Shown: piece after piece, positions 22,592 through 35,184 of the stretch
Position numbering within the stretch: the stretch's first letter is position 1
Layout of the letters: every line of letters begins with the position of its first letter
Assembly (NCBI GenBank): GCA_029216955.1
Contig: JANAVB010005597.1
Coordinates: 47,074,192-47,138,191 of the forward strand
Source: Iris pallida
Lineage: Eukaryota; Streptophyta; Magnoliopsida; Asparagales; Iridaceae
Length of the DNA: 64,000 bases
Direction: 5' to 3'
Notes under the pieces: model-generated
Seen by the model: only the letters and a program-made list of their open reading frames with translations
Told to the model about the DNA's origin: nothing
The model's database searches: none
Translations under genes and position numbers: made by a program

Positions 22592-25500
22592 CACGACCCG
22601 GTCCCAAATTCTTGGGTCGAATCGGATCATGCCCAGCCTGCACCGTTGTTGAGACGGCGGCAGTAAGCTGTATCACTCATGCAGGTAATAAACAACACAA
22701 TTCAATTGCCACAACTTTAATATTTCGAATAGTTTAAAACTTTTTACAACAAAATGAAGATACATCTGAAATACACTATTTTCCACAAACATTATGAAGC
22801 ATAAGAAGAAGAAAATCTAGGCAACCAGCTCATCAGTCTTGAAATCATCGTCCTCTAGTTGGGACCTCGGGAAATATCGCGGAACAAAGTCTCATCAGTG
22901 ATACCTAAAATGTTGGGTCTCCAGTCAGGAGGGAGCAAAGTACAATTCATGCTAATTTGACAATTGAAATAATAATAGAATCATGCACTTTTAAACAATT
23001 TAGAAATGAACAGTTTTCTAACAGTAAAACAGTGTGATTTGAATAGGCAATAAATATGACCGGCTTGGGTTGTACAGTGAATGATATGGCTTATCCCCGT
23101 GTGTATGAGGGGTAAGCTAATACAGTTGTTACAGTAATTTGGATGTGGTCATACATATTACACTACTCCCCCAGTACCCAAACAGTTACAGTAGTTACAG
23201 TTGTTACAGTCAGTGCTCTCAGGGAGAGTTCCGTGTTGCATCGTGGTTTAAACTTGTAATAAAACGATTATTAAGTAATTGTAAACTAACACAAAATGTA
23301 CTTGCCTTAGTTTGACTGGATTTGAAAGGTTGAAGACTTCGAGATGGAAAATTAGACTCGTCCTCGTAATCCTACATTCCGAAACTTGTCTCAGAAAACC
23401 AAAGTTGCCAATGATGCTATACTAGTTGCAATCTCTAGTTGTGTCCTAGTCAATTTTAGTTTTTATTTAGCTAACACAACCAAAACGCTATTTATTAATG
23501 CGTTGCAATTAAGAAACATCAATTTACATTTAATTTCGAAAAAAATTGTATTTATCGATTTATTTGGAAAAACTTGGTATTTTACAATTATATAAATATA
23601 AAACTAAGATTTTTCCTTTTTAATGAGAAATATATGAATTTCTTATTTTAAATTTACAACTTAGTTGCTAAGTGACAAAACATTTATTATTATTTTCTTT
23701 TTTAAAATACAATAAATAATTACCATTTTATACTACATTCCTATGACCAAAATCATCCAGAAAAATAAAAGAAAAATAAAATAAAACCTAAGCTATTACA
23801 ATCTCACAACCAGAATAAATAAATAGGCTTATGCCCTTACAGACCAATTACATAAATTTAAATAAGAATAAAAGTTTGGTTAGTCCTGAAAATTATCCTA
23901 CAATTAAATTTGCAAAATAAAATAATAATTTTAAACTTAAATTAAATTTATTTTATGAGTCTCATATATTGGTCCAATCTTCAAAATAGCTAATGCCTCA
24001 ACGTCCGGGCGAAACCGGTTTCGTTTGCACTTAGCCAGGGCCCATTGACCAATACGGTCGTCGTCCAATAAATCCAAATATTTTATATTTTCCGAAAATT
24101 ATTTTAAAACTATATAATTAAATTTTATAAAATTTCGGCAGCATTCCCTCTATTTTTGGGATAACCCAAAACTGGAAAAAATGCCAAACCAAACATCGAT
24201 AACTGTCCCAAACCAGGGAACACCAATTTCCAACCAAAAGTAATAATAATAACCAGAACTCTAAAATAATATCGAACCTGAAAATATCCACAGTACTTCT
24301 TCCGAAATTCGGAAAACCGAACTGAACTCAGAGAACCCGAAATTAGTTTCGGAAATACCAACAGAATACTCAAATCAAAGAATTATTCCAAAACTTCACA
24401 GAATATTTCTGAAAAGTTTTCGAAAAAATCCGAAAATCTCGCATACCGAATTCCCAGGGAATTCTTGGACCAAAATAAATCACAGACCAAGACAGGGGAC
24501 GAACTACTATGATTATTAGAGATTACCCAAAACTTGACGGAATCTGAAGGGTAGCCTCAGACTCAGAACAGCAAGTCAAGCGCGGGGAAACGCTGGACAG
24601 CGTTCAGATTGAACTCGGGTTGCTACGGCGAACAGCGCACAGGTCAGGATCGGCGCCGGGAAGCGAGCCGAAAGGGGCGCTGGGAACAGCAGAGGGGAAA
24701 GCACGGGAGATCAACGGTGAAGGACCGCTGGTCCCGACCACGAGGGGTCGGCCAGCCGGGAACAGCACGCGAGTACCGGAGACGGGGCGCCGGAGGCGGG
24801 TCAGCAGCGCTGGGGCTGTGGGGATCAACCGCCAGGGATCTAGGGCACGGGGCGGCCTGGCTCGCGGGGACCGGCGGCGAGGGGTACGCCGGACACGGGG
24901 TCGGCCGGGAGGAGGGCAGCGGTTGGCTGCGAAAAAGGTCGCCGGGCTAGGGGCCTGGGAACGGGGACCCGAGGGCGGCGCTCGACCCTGGATGGCTGGG
25001 CGCGGGGTCGACGTTGGCCGCCGGGGTCACGAGAGCTCGGGAGATCGGGGAAAGGTTGGGGTTTTGGAAGTTGGTGATGATGGTGAAAGAGGATGGAGGT
25101 GGAGAAGGGGCTTAAATATGGTAGGGCTGGGGGTTACGAAAACTGAAGGGGTGGATAGTTTCGGAAGGGGAGGGGTGAGTCGTCGGCCGCTCGGCCGTTC
25201 GGGAATGAGGGGTTCTCTCCAGAACGAGAGAGAGAGAGAGAGAGATTAAAGAATTATAATGGGTTATAAATGTTTTATAAAAAATATCTTTTCTTTAACT
25301 AAGAAAATAAATGCTAATTAATTTCAGAAAAACGAATATGGGTTCGAGTCGGGTTTAAGTCAGGCTCGGAACTGGTCTAGACCAACATTCGAAAATCCAG
25401 GATTAAATATTTTCTAAAATATGATTTTTCATTAATAATAATTTATAATATAAACTTTTTTACAAGTTTTGACTTAAACTCTAAAATTTAATTTAAAACT

Positions 25501-25730
25501 ATTTTTGGGTTCGGGTCTGGGCCTGACAATCAAAAAGTCCAAGTTTGAAAAAATAATAATTTAATCTAAACAACATAATAATAATTAATTAGAAAAATTA
25601 CATGTTTTGATAAAAATTTTAGTTTTAATAATTTCTAAAAAAATGCAATTTCCTAAATTAATAATTAATAATTCATTACATTAGCTATTTAAATTATATA
25701 AAAAAAATTTCTGAAATTACGGGTTTCACA
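22592..25730 (-). repeat. 3' LTR of element F (window-left copy)
   Basis: This aligns base for base with 29207-32344 apart from scattered substitutions and small indels. A GC-rich block (24590-25140) is the presumed transcribed leader; on the minus strand CATATTTAAG at 25111-25120 is a TATA-like box just before it. The plus-strand ORFs in this block (24609-25249) are read antisense to the element and are not considered genes. A short GA microsatellite lies near 25224-25243. Confidence 0.88.
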
Positions 25731-26089
25731 ACCTTTCCTCCTTAAGAAATTTCGTCCTCGAAATTAAAGCAGGGTAGGAGAATCAAACAGGTACGGGTAC
25801 TACGCCCGTAACTCAGCTCCAATAATAAGAATTTCCAAGGCAGTCGTGGATGAGACGGTTTAGGGACAAGTTTTATTTATGATATCATCCATGTAGAAAA
25901 AAAATACAAAAGCGAACCAAAAGTACACGAGGTTGATCAGACCATCATGCACCGGTCCTGATTAGACAATATATTAGTGGATGCACCCGATAAAATACTG
26001 TCATGATCAAGCTTGATAAAGAGATAGCTTGCAAAACTAGGCTAACTTAGCAGCATCAGTCAAGTTTAGAACGAAAAGATAAGAAATAG
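25731..26089 (-). other. 3' untranslated region and polypurine tract of element F
   Basis: On the minus strand the pol-end motif TTTCGAGGACGAAATTTCTT and the purine tract AAGGAGGAAAGG run into the LTR. The tract at about 25840-26060 is clearly homologous to 3040-3310 in element A, in inverted orientation, which ties A to this family. Confidence 0.7.
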
Positions 26090-26796
26090 GAGTTTATGCG
26101 ATGGCTCAAATTCTGATCTTCTTCTCACCTCTGACTACGCTTGCAACTGGTTTCTCTGGCACTGAAAGATTGAGTTCAATCTTCAGCTCTGACTTATCCA
26201 ATATGGGACTCGGATCCGGAATGTAGCGTCTGAGCTGTGATACGTAGAAGACGTTGCACACTCTCAAGATTAGCTGGTAGAGCTAACCGGTACGCTACTT
26301 CCAACTCGTCTTAAAACTTCAAATGGCCTGATGTACCTGGCCTCAATTTTTTTGGCTCCGTCAAGACTGATTGTTCCTCTGGTAGGAGAAAACTTCACAA
26401 AAATGCTATCTCCTTCTTCAAACTCCACTGGTCGACGACTACTATCAACCCTATGCTTCTGTCTGTCTTGGGCAATCCTGAGCTTACATTCACCTTCTCT
26501 ACTGCGTCCGTCACCATCTCTGGACCCAACAGTACTCTTTCTCCTACGTCGTCCCATGCAAATGGTGTACGACAACGATGTCCATAGAGAGCTTCAAATA
26601 GGGTCATACCAATGCTGGCTTGGTAGTTGTTGTTGTAAGAGAACTCTACCAAGTGCAAATGATCTTCCCAAGACCCTCCAAATTCCAAGACGCGGGATCT
26701 CAGCATGTCTTCTAGCGTCTGGATTGTTCTCTCTGATTGCCCGTCAGTCTGGGGATGGTAGGTAGTGCGGAACTTTAATTGTGTTCCCATTTCCAC
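26090..26796 (-). pseudogene. Integrase C-terminal half and pol end, element F
   Basis: Integrase inserts the cDNA into the host genome. This part keeps the last catalytic Glu in the block HPQTDGQSERT, then the SWEDHLHLVEFSYNNNYQAS region and the YGHRCRTPFAW block. A frameshifted second piece (about 26575-26270) carries the GPY/F-like region with RYIRPFEVLRRVGS. Downstream pol sequence decays, and a chromodomain cannot be read cleanly. At 26797 it is fused to the N-terminal half by a deletion that removed about 90 residues, including both catalytic Asp, as judged against element H. Non-functional. Confidence 0.8.
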
Positions 26797-27422
26797 TCCG
26801 GAATGTCAAGCGGCTGTAATAGTCCTGCTGGTCTCTGTCTGCTAGCCTTCACTTGTTGACAAATTAAACATCTAGCAACATACCTGGCCACGTCTTTCTT
26901 TATTCCAAACCACCAACCAATGGTACGCATATCTCGATATATTTTGTTGGCTCCAGGGTGTATGGAATACTGCGACTGGTGCGCTTCTTGTGTCAGCTCG
27001 TTCCTCAGTTCACCAGTTGGTACACAAAGCCTCGTACTATTCTTCAGTGCTCCATCGCTGGCGGGTGAGAATCCTTCAAGTGTTCCTGCCAGCACCTGAT
27101 CTCTGAGTTTGCAAAGCGTCTCGTCTTGGAACTGTGCCTCCTTGACTCTGTCCATAAGACTTGAACGCACTTGCAACTGCATCATTGTTGATTCAGCTCC
27201 TGGTACAATGGCTTCTCTTTCCAGTTTCTTCATCTCTTCTTCAGGCAGTACAATCTCCAATCTAAGCTTCTCCATGTCCTCCAACAAATGACGCTCCTTG
27301 GTCAAGAACATTGCCATCGGGTATCGACTAAGTGCATCTGCAACAACATTAGCCTTACCCGGATGATACTGCAGGTTGATGTCGAAATCCTTCATCAGCT
27401 CCAGCCATCGTCTTTGTCTCAT
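26797..27422 (-). pseudogene. Integrase N-terminal zinc-binding domain, element F
   Basis: The reading frame begins in the tether between RNase H and integrase ([17 protein letters not shown]), passes a diverged linker, and reaches an H2C2 zinc finger: two His around the SQYSIHPGANK block and two Cys in ARCLICQQVKASRQR. It then stops being colinear with element H at KWEHN, where the core should start. The upstream RNase H is separated by a stop at about 27434. The zinc residues are intact although the enzyme is not. Confidence 0.8.
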
Positions 27423-27434
27423 GTTCAGCTCCTT

Positions 27435-27959
27435 CTAAGTGAAATCATACTTGTGGTTTGTAAATATTTTCACTCTCTCTTCATAAAGGTAATGCTTCCA
27501 TAACTTCAATGCAAATATCACCGCTGCAAGCTCCAAATCATGTGTGGGATAATTCTTCTCATGAGTCCGTAATTGCCTAGATGCATAAGCAATCACTTTT
27601 CCATGTTGTTGAAGAACGCAACCCAGTCCTTTACTTGAGGCATTACTGTAGATTAAGAAACCACCAGTTCCTACGGGTAGCGCAAGGATTGGTGCAGTGG
27701 TAAGTCTCTTCTTCAGCTCCTCGAATAATGCCTGGCAATCTTCCGTCCAAACGAACTCTTTATTCTTCCTTGTAAGCTTCGTCATCTGTTCAGTAATTCT
27801 GGTAAAATCCTTCACAACTTCCGGTAGTAGCCAGTCAAGCCCAAGAAAACTTCTGATTTCGGCAACTGATCTTGGGGTGCTCCCCTTCTCAATAACAACA
27901 TTCTTCTTAGGATCTACCGAAATTCTTTTTTCTGTGACAATATGGCCTAGAAAATTCAC
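27435..27959 (-). pseudogene. RT connection and RNase H domain, element F
   Basis: The segment starts at the RT end ([17 protein letters not shown]) and continues through [20 protein letters not shown] into RNase H, which degrades the RNA strand of the hybrid. Two usually acidic catalytic positions are Asn here: in [11 protein letters not shown] and in IFTNHK. The first change is also seen in element H. The conserved block [20 protein letters not shown] is intact. The frame ends in a stop at 27435 and upstream RT is in another frame. Dead copy. Confidence 0.8.
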
Positions 27960-28260
27960 CTTTGTCTAAAAAGAATTCATATTTGGATAGCTTACCATAC
28001 AGCTTCTCCTTCCTCAAAGTTCCCAGAACTTTCCTGAGGTGCTCCTCGTGCTCCTCTTCCGTCTTTGAATAGATCAGAATGTCATCGATGACGACAACAA
28101 CAATTGATCTAGGTATTCATGGAAAATCTTGTTCATAAGGTTCATGAACACCGCAGGAGCATTCGTCAGTCCAAACGGCATAACCAAGAATTCAAATTGC
28201 CCATACTTGGTGTTGAACGCCGTCTTGGGAATGTCCTCTTTCCTGCCTTCTTATAACAAT
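27960..28260 (-). pseudogene. Reverse transcriptase fragment, element F
   Basis: Only the second half of RT remains. With frame changes it shows the [18 protein letters not shown] block (about 28205-28155) and, after a small lesion, the active-site Asp pair followed by [12 protein letters not shown] (about 28105-28030). The first half of RT and the protease are missing: this piece abuts the gag remnant at about 28260-28282. Confidence 0.75.
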
Positions 28261-28281
28261 AGATAATGCTATTCAGCAGTC

Positions 28282-29016
28282 CTAGGTACTATTCTTCATG
28301 GTTCTGGCTCTTGCATGAGCAGTCTCCAACTGCTTCATCTTCTCTGTATCATATCTTATTGTAGGAGGCAAGATCTGCTGGATAGGAAGAGAGTCCCTAG
28401 GTTGTGGCCTAACAGGTGTTGCTGGGATATGTGCTCTGGTTTGATGGAAAGATAATGGACAGTCCTTTACCCGATGTTCAGCAGATCCACATGCCAAACA
28501 TTTCCCCAATCTCTTGCGACAAATATTGGCTTGGTGACCAAGCCTTTTACAGTAGTCACAAACCAATAGCTTCTTACGATATGACTGCCGGATAGGGCTC
28601 AAATGTCTTCTAGATTCAGGGGTACCCCTCCTAGGGTGAGGTTTCGCTCCAACTTGGTTTAAGATAGCTAAGGCTATATCATTGACGTTCTTCATGTCTT
28701 CTCTCGTGATATTTATCTGTTCCTGCTGGGCTTCATCTTGAGCTTTCTGGAACTCCAGGATTTTTTGAAATAGGGCAACCATTTGGGAGGTGTTTGCTGG
28801 TACTGGTGGAGCAACAGGAATGGGTACTTCACCCAGGAAATACAACTCAGTTTGAGAAGAGGTAGGAATCGCCAGTGTAGTGAAAACTTCACTGGATGAA
28901 ATATGGGGACGGTCAATCAGCTGCGAGGAAATAAACCCTGAACTTGGTTGAGGAGATGGGGTATGATCTGGAGATGACACCTCATCGCCAGCAGGATTGG
29001 TCTTGTCAATGGTCAT
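28282..29016 (-). pseudogene. Gag remnant with two CCHC zinc knuckles, element F
   Basis: This 244-residue ORF starts MTIDKTNPAGDE near the 5' leader. It has a Pro/Ser-rich N-terminus, a Gln/Glu-rich helix (about residues 80-125), a basic stretch and two nucleic-acid-binding zinc knuckles, CDYCKRLGHQANIC and CLACGSAEHRVKDC (about residues 152-192). The capsid-like gag domain that should separate the N-terminus from the knuckles is absent, so a deletion joined the two. The frame is still open, which may mean the deletion is recent or that a shortened gag was once used. Confidence 0.75.
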
Positions 29017-29177
29017 TCTCTGAAAGGTTTAGGATGCAAACATAAGCAAGGTATCCTACCAGTCTATAATCAAACAAAAATATTTATTTATAATATATTT
29101 CGGTCCTATGTTGTGACAAATTGATGTTCTAGTGTTCTAATTGTTTCTAAATATATTTTCCTAAGTTGTTGTTCGAG

Positions 29178-29203
29178 ACCTGCATGAACCACCACTAAAA
29201 ATA
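29178..29203 (-). promoter_or_regulatory. Conserved box directly after 5' LTR of F
   Basis: On the minus strand TGGTGGTTCATGCAGGTC follows the LTR end by about 10 bases, differing from the A/E box at two adjacent bases. Confidence 0.55.
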
Positions 29204-32200
29204 TGTCACGACCCGGTCCCAAATTCTTGGGTCGAATCGGATCATGCCCAGCCTGCACCGTTGTTGAGACGGCGACAGTAAGCTGTATCACTCATGCAGG
29301 TAATAAACAGCACAATCCAATTGCCACAACTTTAATATTTCGAATAGTTTAAAACTTTTTACAACAAAATGAAGATACATCTGAAATATACTGTTTTCCA
29401 CAAACATCATGAAGCATAAGAAGAAGAAAATCTAGGCAACCAGCTCATCAGTCTCGAAATCATCGTCCTCTAGTTGGGACCTCGAGAAATATCGCGAAAC
29501 AAAGTCTCATCAGTGATACCTAAAATGTTGGGTCTCCAGTCAGGAGGGAGCAAAGTACAATTCATGCTAATTTGACAATTGAAATAATAATAGAATCATG
29601 CACTTTTAAACAATTTAGAAATGAACTGTTTTCTAACAGTAAAACAGTGTGATTTGAATAGGCAATGAATATGACCGGCTTGGGTTGTACAGTGAATGAT
29701 ATGGCTTATCCCCGTGTGTATGAGGGGTAAGCTAATACAGTTGTTACAGTAATTTGGATGTGGTCATACACATTACACTACTCCCCCAGTCCCCAAACAG
29801 TTACAGTAGTTACAGTTGTTACAGTCAGTGCTCTCAGGGAGAGTTCCGTGTTGCATCGTGGTTTAAACTTGCAATAAAACGATTATTAAGTAATTGTAAA
29901 CTAACACAAAATGTACTTGCCTTGGTTTGACTGGATTTGAAAGGTTGAAGACTTCGAGATGGGAAATTAGACTCGTCCTCGTAATCCTACATTCGGAAAC
30001 TTGTCTCAGAAAACCAAAGTTGCCAATGATGCTATACTAGTTGCAATCTCTAGTTGTGTCCTAGTCAATTTTAGTTTTTATTTAGCTAACACAACCAAAA
30101 TGCTATTTATTAATGCGTTGCAATTAAGAAACATCAATTTACATTTAATTTCGAGAAAAAATTGTATTTATCGATTTATTTGGAAAAACTTGATATTTTA
30201 CAATTATATAAATATAAAACTAAGATTTTCCCTTTTTAATGAGAAATACATGAATTTTTTATTTTAAATTTACAACTTAATTGCTAAGTGACAAAATATT
30301 TATTATTATTTTCTTTTTAAAATACAATAAATAATTACCATTTTATACTACGTTCCTATGACCAAAATCATCCAGAAAAATAAAAGAAAAATAAAATAAA
30401 ACCTAAGCTATTACAATCTCACAACCAGAATAAATAAACAGGCTTATGCCCTTACAGACCAATTACATAAATTTAAATAAGAATAAAAGTTTGGTTAGTC
30501 CTAAAAATTATCCTACAATTAAATTTGCAAAATAAAATAATAATTTTAAACTTAAATTGAATTTATTTTATGAGTCTCAGATATTGGTCCAATCTTTAAA
30601 ATAGCTAATGCCTCAACGTCCGGGCGAAACCGGTTTCGTTTGCACTTAGCCAGGGCCCATTGACCAATACGGTCGTCGCCCAATAAATCCAAATATTTTA
30701 TATTTTCAGAAAATCATTTTAAAACAATATAATTAAATTTTATAAAATTTTGGCAGCATTTCCTCTATTTTTGGGATAACCCAAAACTGGGAAAAATCCC
30801 AAACCAAACATCGATAACTGTCCCAAACCAGGGAACACCAATTTCCAACCAAAAGTAATAATAATAACCAGAACTCTAAAATAATATCGAACCTGAAAAT
30901 ATCCACAGTACTTCTTCCGAAATTCGGAAAACCGAACTGAACTCAGAGAACCCGAAATTAGTTTCGGAAATACCAACAGAATATTCAAATCAAAGAATTA
31001 TTCCAAAACTTCACAGAATATTTCTGAAAAGTTTTCGGAAAAATCCAAAAATCTCGCATACTGAATTCCCAGGGAATTCTTGGACCAAAATAACATCACA
31101 GACCAAGACAGGGGACGAACTTCTATGATTATTAGAGATTACCCAAAACTTGACGGAATCTGAAGTGTAGCCTCTGACTCAGAACAGCAAGTCAAGCGCG
31201 GGGAAACGCTGGACAGCGTTCAGATTGAACTCGGGTTGCTACGGCGAACAGCGCACAGGTCAGGATCGGCGCCGGGAAGCGAGCCGAAACGGGCACTGGG
31301 AACAGCAGAGGGGAAAACATGGGAGATCAACGGCGAAGGACCGCTGGTCACGACCACGAGGGGTCGGCCGGCCGGGAACAGCGCGCGAGTACCGGAGACG
31401 GGGCGTCGGAGGCGGGTCAGCAGCGCTGGGGTTATGGGGATCAACCTCCAGGGATCTTGGGCACGAGACGGCCTGGCTCGCGGGGACCGGCGGCGAGGGG
31501 TACGCCGGACACGGGATCGGCCGGGAGGAGGGCAGCGGTCGGCTGCGGAAAAGGGCGCCGGGCTAGGGGCCTGGGAACGGGGACCCGAGGGTGGCGCTCG
31601 GCCCTGGATGGCTGGGCACGGGGTCGACGTTGGTCGCCGGGGTCGCGAGAGCTCGGGAGATCGGGGAAAGGTTGGGGTTTTGGAAGTTGGTGATGATGGT
31701 GAAAAAGGATGTAGGTGGAGAAGGGGCTTAAATAGGGTAGGGCTGGGGGTTACGAAAAATTAAGGGGTGGCCAGTTTCGGAAGGGGAGGGGATGTGTCGT
31801 CGGCCGCTCGGCCGTTCGGGAATGAGGGGTTCTCTCCAGAACGAGAGAGAGAGAGATTAAAGAATTATAATGGGTTATAAATGTTTTATAAAAAATATCT
31901 TTTCTTTAACTAAGAAAATAAAATGCTAATTAATTTCAGAAAAACGAATATGGGTTCGAGTCGGGTTAAGTCAGGCTCGGAACTGGTCTAGACCAACATT
32001 CAAAAATCCAGGATTAAATATTTTCTAAAATATGATTTTTTATTAATAATAATTTATAAAATAAACTTTTTTTTTACAAGTTTTGACTTAAACTCTAAAA
32101 TTTAATTTAAAACTATTTTTGGGTTCGGGTCTGGGCCTGACAATCAAAAAGTCCAAGTTTGAAAAAATAAATAATTTAATCTAAATAACATAATAATAAT

Positions 32201-32344
32201 TAATTAGAAAAATTACATGTTTTGATAAAATTTCCAGTTTTAATAATTTCTAAAAAAATGCAATTTCCTAAATTAATAATTAATAATTCATTACATTAGC
32301 TATTTAAATTATATAAAATTTTTTCTGAAATTACGGGTTTTATA
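29204..32344 (-). repeat. 5' LTR of element F (window-right copy)
   Basis: A complete 3141-base LTR, plus-strand start TGTCACGACCCGG. On the minus strand CTATTTAAG at 31728-31736 is the TATA-like box, followed by the GC-rich leader (31200-31725). Plus-strand ORFs 31220-31763 are antisense to it and not called. Confidence 0.88.
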
Positions 32345-33437
32345 GCCGACCCCGACCAGCAACAGACCTCTACCAAAACCGGCCACCCACACCCCGATCA
32401 CCTCCACCAATGGCCGACTCCACCATCTCTAAGACCATCTCCGACAACCAACCGGCAACCAACCACCACAGGATGACATTGCCATCACCGTCACCTCTGC
32501 CATCCCCCTGAGAACCACCATCGACATCACAACACCCACCACCGCCAGTACCATCGGCCGCCCCCTGCCCGACCCATCTCCTCGCCACCCTCCGTCCCGA
32601 TCATCACCATCATCACTGTTACCAACACCACCACCACCACCACCACCACCGTGGCCTCGTCATCATCCCGACCACCGCCGCCGGCCAACTCAACCCCGTC
32701 AGCCACCAAATCCCTAAAATAAACATCAAATCAAAACCCTAGCCCTAAACTCACCTTTTTCGCCTTCGACGAGGACCGACCCCCGTGCTTCGCCCACTCG
32801 CCACTGCCGCGAGTACCACAGCCAGTCACCGTCGACCGCTCCCGCTCCTTCCTCCAGCACCAAGACCGCCGCATCTCCGCCGCGAGGTCGTCGCCCCGGC
32901 GCTAGCCTGCTGGCGACCAGATTTGCCGCCGCCTGGTGTCCCCGAGCCACGCCGACCTCGTGTGCCCCCGCCACGCTCGGTGCAGCCACAACGCCGGGTC
33001 CCCTCCGGCTTGCTACGTCGAGCCCCCTGATGCGCCACCGCCTCTTCGCCGAGCTCCGGGCCTCCTCCCCCGTAGCGGTGCACTGGTAACCCTCTCGCCG
33101 AGCTCTCCTTCCTCTCCCCCTCTTTTGAGTTCACACTTCCACTGCTCCTTAAACTTTAGTTTTGCTCGGGAAGAGAGCACTAAGCTACTGTGTATAATAG
33201 GACCAAGTATAGGTATTTATTTATTAAATATTAAATGGTATATTCTATGGATAACATTAATGATGTTAAAGTATGATGTTTTTAATATATATACTAAGTA
33301 ATTTTAATATAATTATATTCTCGACTAAAAATATAAGTTTTGTGCCTAGACACTATATGTATTTTTCAAATAAAGTTAATAGCCCTAAAAATATTACTAT
33401 ATTATTATTATTTTACTGTATTTGAATATGACTTTTG

Positions 33438-33506
<69 letters not shown>

Positions 33507-34885
33507 AATGTTATGTTGTTTTCTTATTTAAACTTAAAATATTTTGATAAAATAAAAAGCGGTTTCCAAATTATTACATACATTTTCAAGTATTTATATA
33601 AGATATTTTTACTAGAAAATTTTAGTTAACCTAAAACGATTTTTTATATATAGCTACTTACAAATATTTTGGAATAACAAAATATAGTTTCAAACGTCAT
33701 AACTATTTTTTTTCAATTCTTTTCCTTGACCACGACTGATCCCTCGTTCTTATTTTCACGCAATACCGAGCCCTCACATATCGACCCCAGCCATTGGACA
33801 TAACAGGACTTGTTGGATCATTGCACCACACCAGACGTAACACCAGGCAAGACACCTTGCCTTTACTGTTTAAATTTTCTGCTCAATATCAAGCATGTTT
33901 TGTTTATTTTCAAGTTATTTCTTTCTAAATTATATGTAGATGCAAATTACTATATTTTATGCAATTGGCTTAGAGTTAAGGGACTACCGTCAAATTTAGT
34001 GTGTCTCATTGACTTGTCACGATTGTACACGAGTTGTGTGTGAGAGTTGTGAGTATCATATAGATGTCACTTGCGTGTGGGCTGATCTCCCGTACGCATG
34101 CGTAGGAATAACTGTCAATAGATGCATGTTAGAAGACTTGACAGTTATCTATTATAAAACAGTGTGGTGGAAACGACACGTGTTTGTGTGTCATGGTTAC
34201 GACACACGTATAGTATCATTGGGGGGAGGGGACAGCTACTAGCGTAGGGGCTACATTTACTTTTTATACACATTATGGGTGATAGTGACTCGGATGAGCA
34301 CTACGTGCTGTCCGGCCGATATTGTCTCGGATGAGCGCTACTTGACGGCCACTCTTTATTACTTGCTTGCATGAATCCGTTACAGCCCCTGCGTAGAACG
34401 TTGTCCTGTAAAGTGCAATCCACATAGAATGGTTAGGAACCTTTACTCATGCATACTTTTCTGTTGAGCTTTTATTATTCAGTTTATTGGCATGATATTA
34501 TGTGTCTTGTTACGTTCCTCTGAGGACCTGGTGATCCCTCCAGGTGTGTGTATTCGTGATTCTTGCAGGTGCTCTAGCTAAGGTCATTTCTTCCTTCGCG
34601 ATGATTGCTCTTGGACTCGTCACTTGCCGTCGCTCGCTCAATTCTTTCTTTGTATATTTTTTATATTTAATTTAGTTGGTAGTAGATTTATCTTCGCCCA
34701 ACTATTGTGTACATAAAAAACTCAAAGTTTCTTTTATATCATTCTTTATCTTCGTGGATGAGATTTAGTGACTTGGCTTTCTACATTTACAGCTTATGTA
34801 TACATATGAGCCGTATATTTACTCGTATGTATACAGCTGGCATGATACGTTTCTACTCCTACTATTTTGGGACTGGGGCGTTACA
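32345..34885 (+). repeat. 3' LTR of element E, part 2
   Basis: The E LTR resumes at the position equivalent to 16564 (first bases GCCGA) and runs to GGGGCGTTACA, followed by the GAGCA duplication. It includes the GC-rich block with telo-box (32734) and a TA microsatellite at about 33440-33502. Confidence 0.88.
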
Positions 34886-34890
34886 GAGCA

Positions 34891-35184
34891 TACATAGATA
34901 AATGTGTCACACTAGTAGAAAATAACATACTATATAGTGTGAACTAAACATTTAAGCTAAACAACTAGTCAAGCTAGGATTACGTCTCACATTGATTCAA
35001 ACAATAAACAATTTAAAAGATATCAATGAAAGCTAATAGTAAGAAGTCAATAAAAACATGCTAGATATTTAAAACTATTTAGGAAGCATGTTACCAAAGT
35101 GGTTCTAGTGACCACACTTCTGTTGGTGCAATTGTTTGGAAGATGACCTTTGTAGCTTTGCAATCACCAACATGTTCCATGGTT
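34891..35184 (-). other. Element C internal stretch between E and gag, no feature seen
   Basis: AT-rich sequence downstream of gag in element orientation. I see no motif of protease or integrase in it. Confidence 0.5.

Larger units (their letters stand above)
22592..32344 (-). mobile_element. Ty3/gypsy chromovirus, element F, internally deleted
   Basis: Two LTRs of 3.14 kb flank a 3.47 kb internal region read on the minus strand: gag remnant, RT, RNase H, integrase, 3' UTR. In element orientation the LTR starts TGTGAAACCCG and ends GGGTCGTGACA. Gag lacks its capsid part, protease and the first half of RT are gone, and the integrase lacks its centre. Integrase order after RNase H and the conserved pol end place it with plant chromoviruses (Tekay-like is inference). 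It lies in the 3' LTR of E; no target duplication is visible because the left junction has lost a few bases of LTR and about 41 bases of host. Confidence 0.85.
15681..34885 (+). mobile_element. LARD-like non-coding Ty3/gypsy retrotransposon, element E (hosts element F)
   Basis: Complete LTRs (5' at 15681-19149; 3' at 21770-22591 plus 32345-34885) flank a 2.62 kb non-coding internal region. The 5-base duplication GAGCA (15676-15680 and 34886-34890) proves a single insertion event into element C. The LTRs start TGTAAACCCC and end GGGGCGTTACA or a one-base variant. The internal region keeps the post-LTR box and the chromovirus pol-end motif but no ORF. It is related to A. Confidence 0.9.

Noticed and set aside
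24609..25249. Gly/Arg-rich ORFs (also 31220-31763)
   Set aside because: They are antisense to element F in a GC-rich LTR leader, low-complexity, and vary between the two LTR copies.
22592..32344. Pararetrovirus or other viral insertion
   Set aside because: LTRs, purine tract, RNase H before integrase and the chromovirus pol-end motif identify a Ty3/gypsy retrotransposon.
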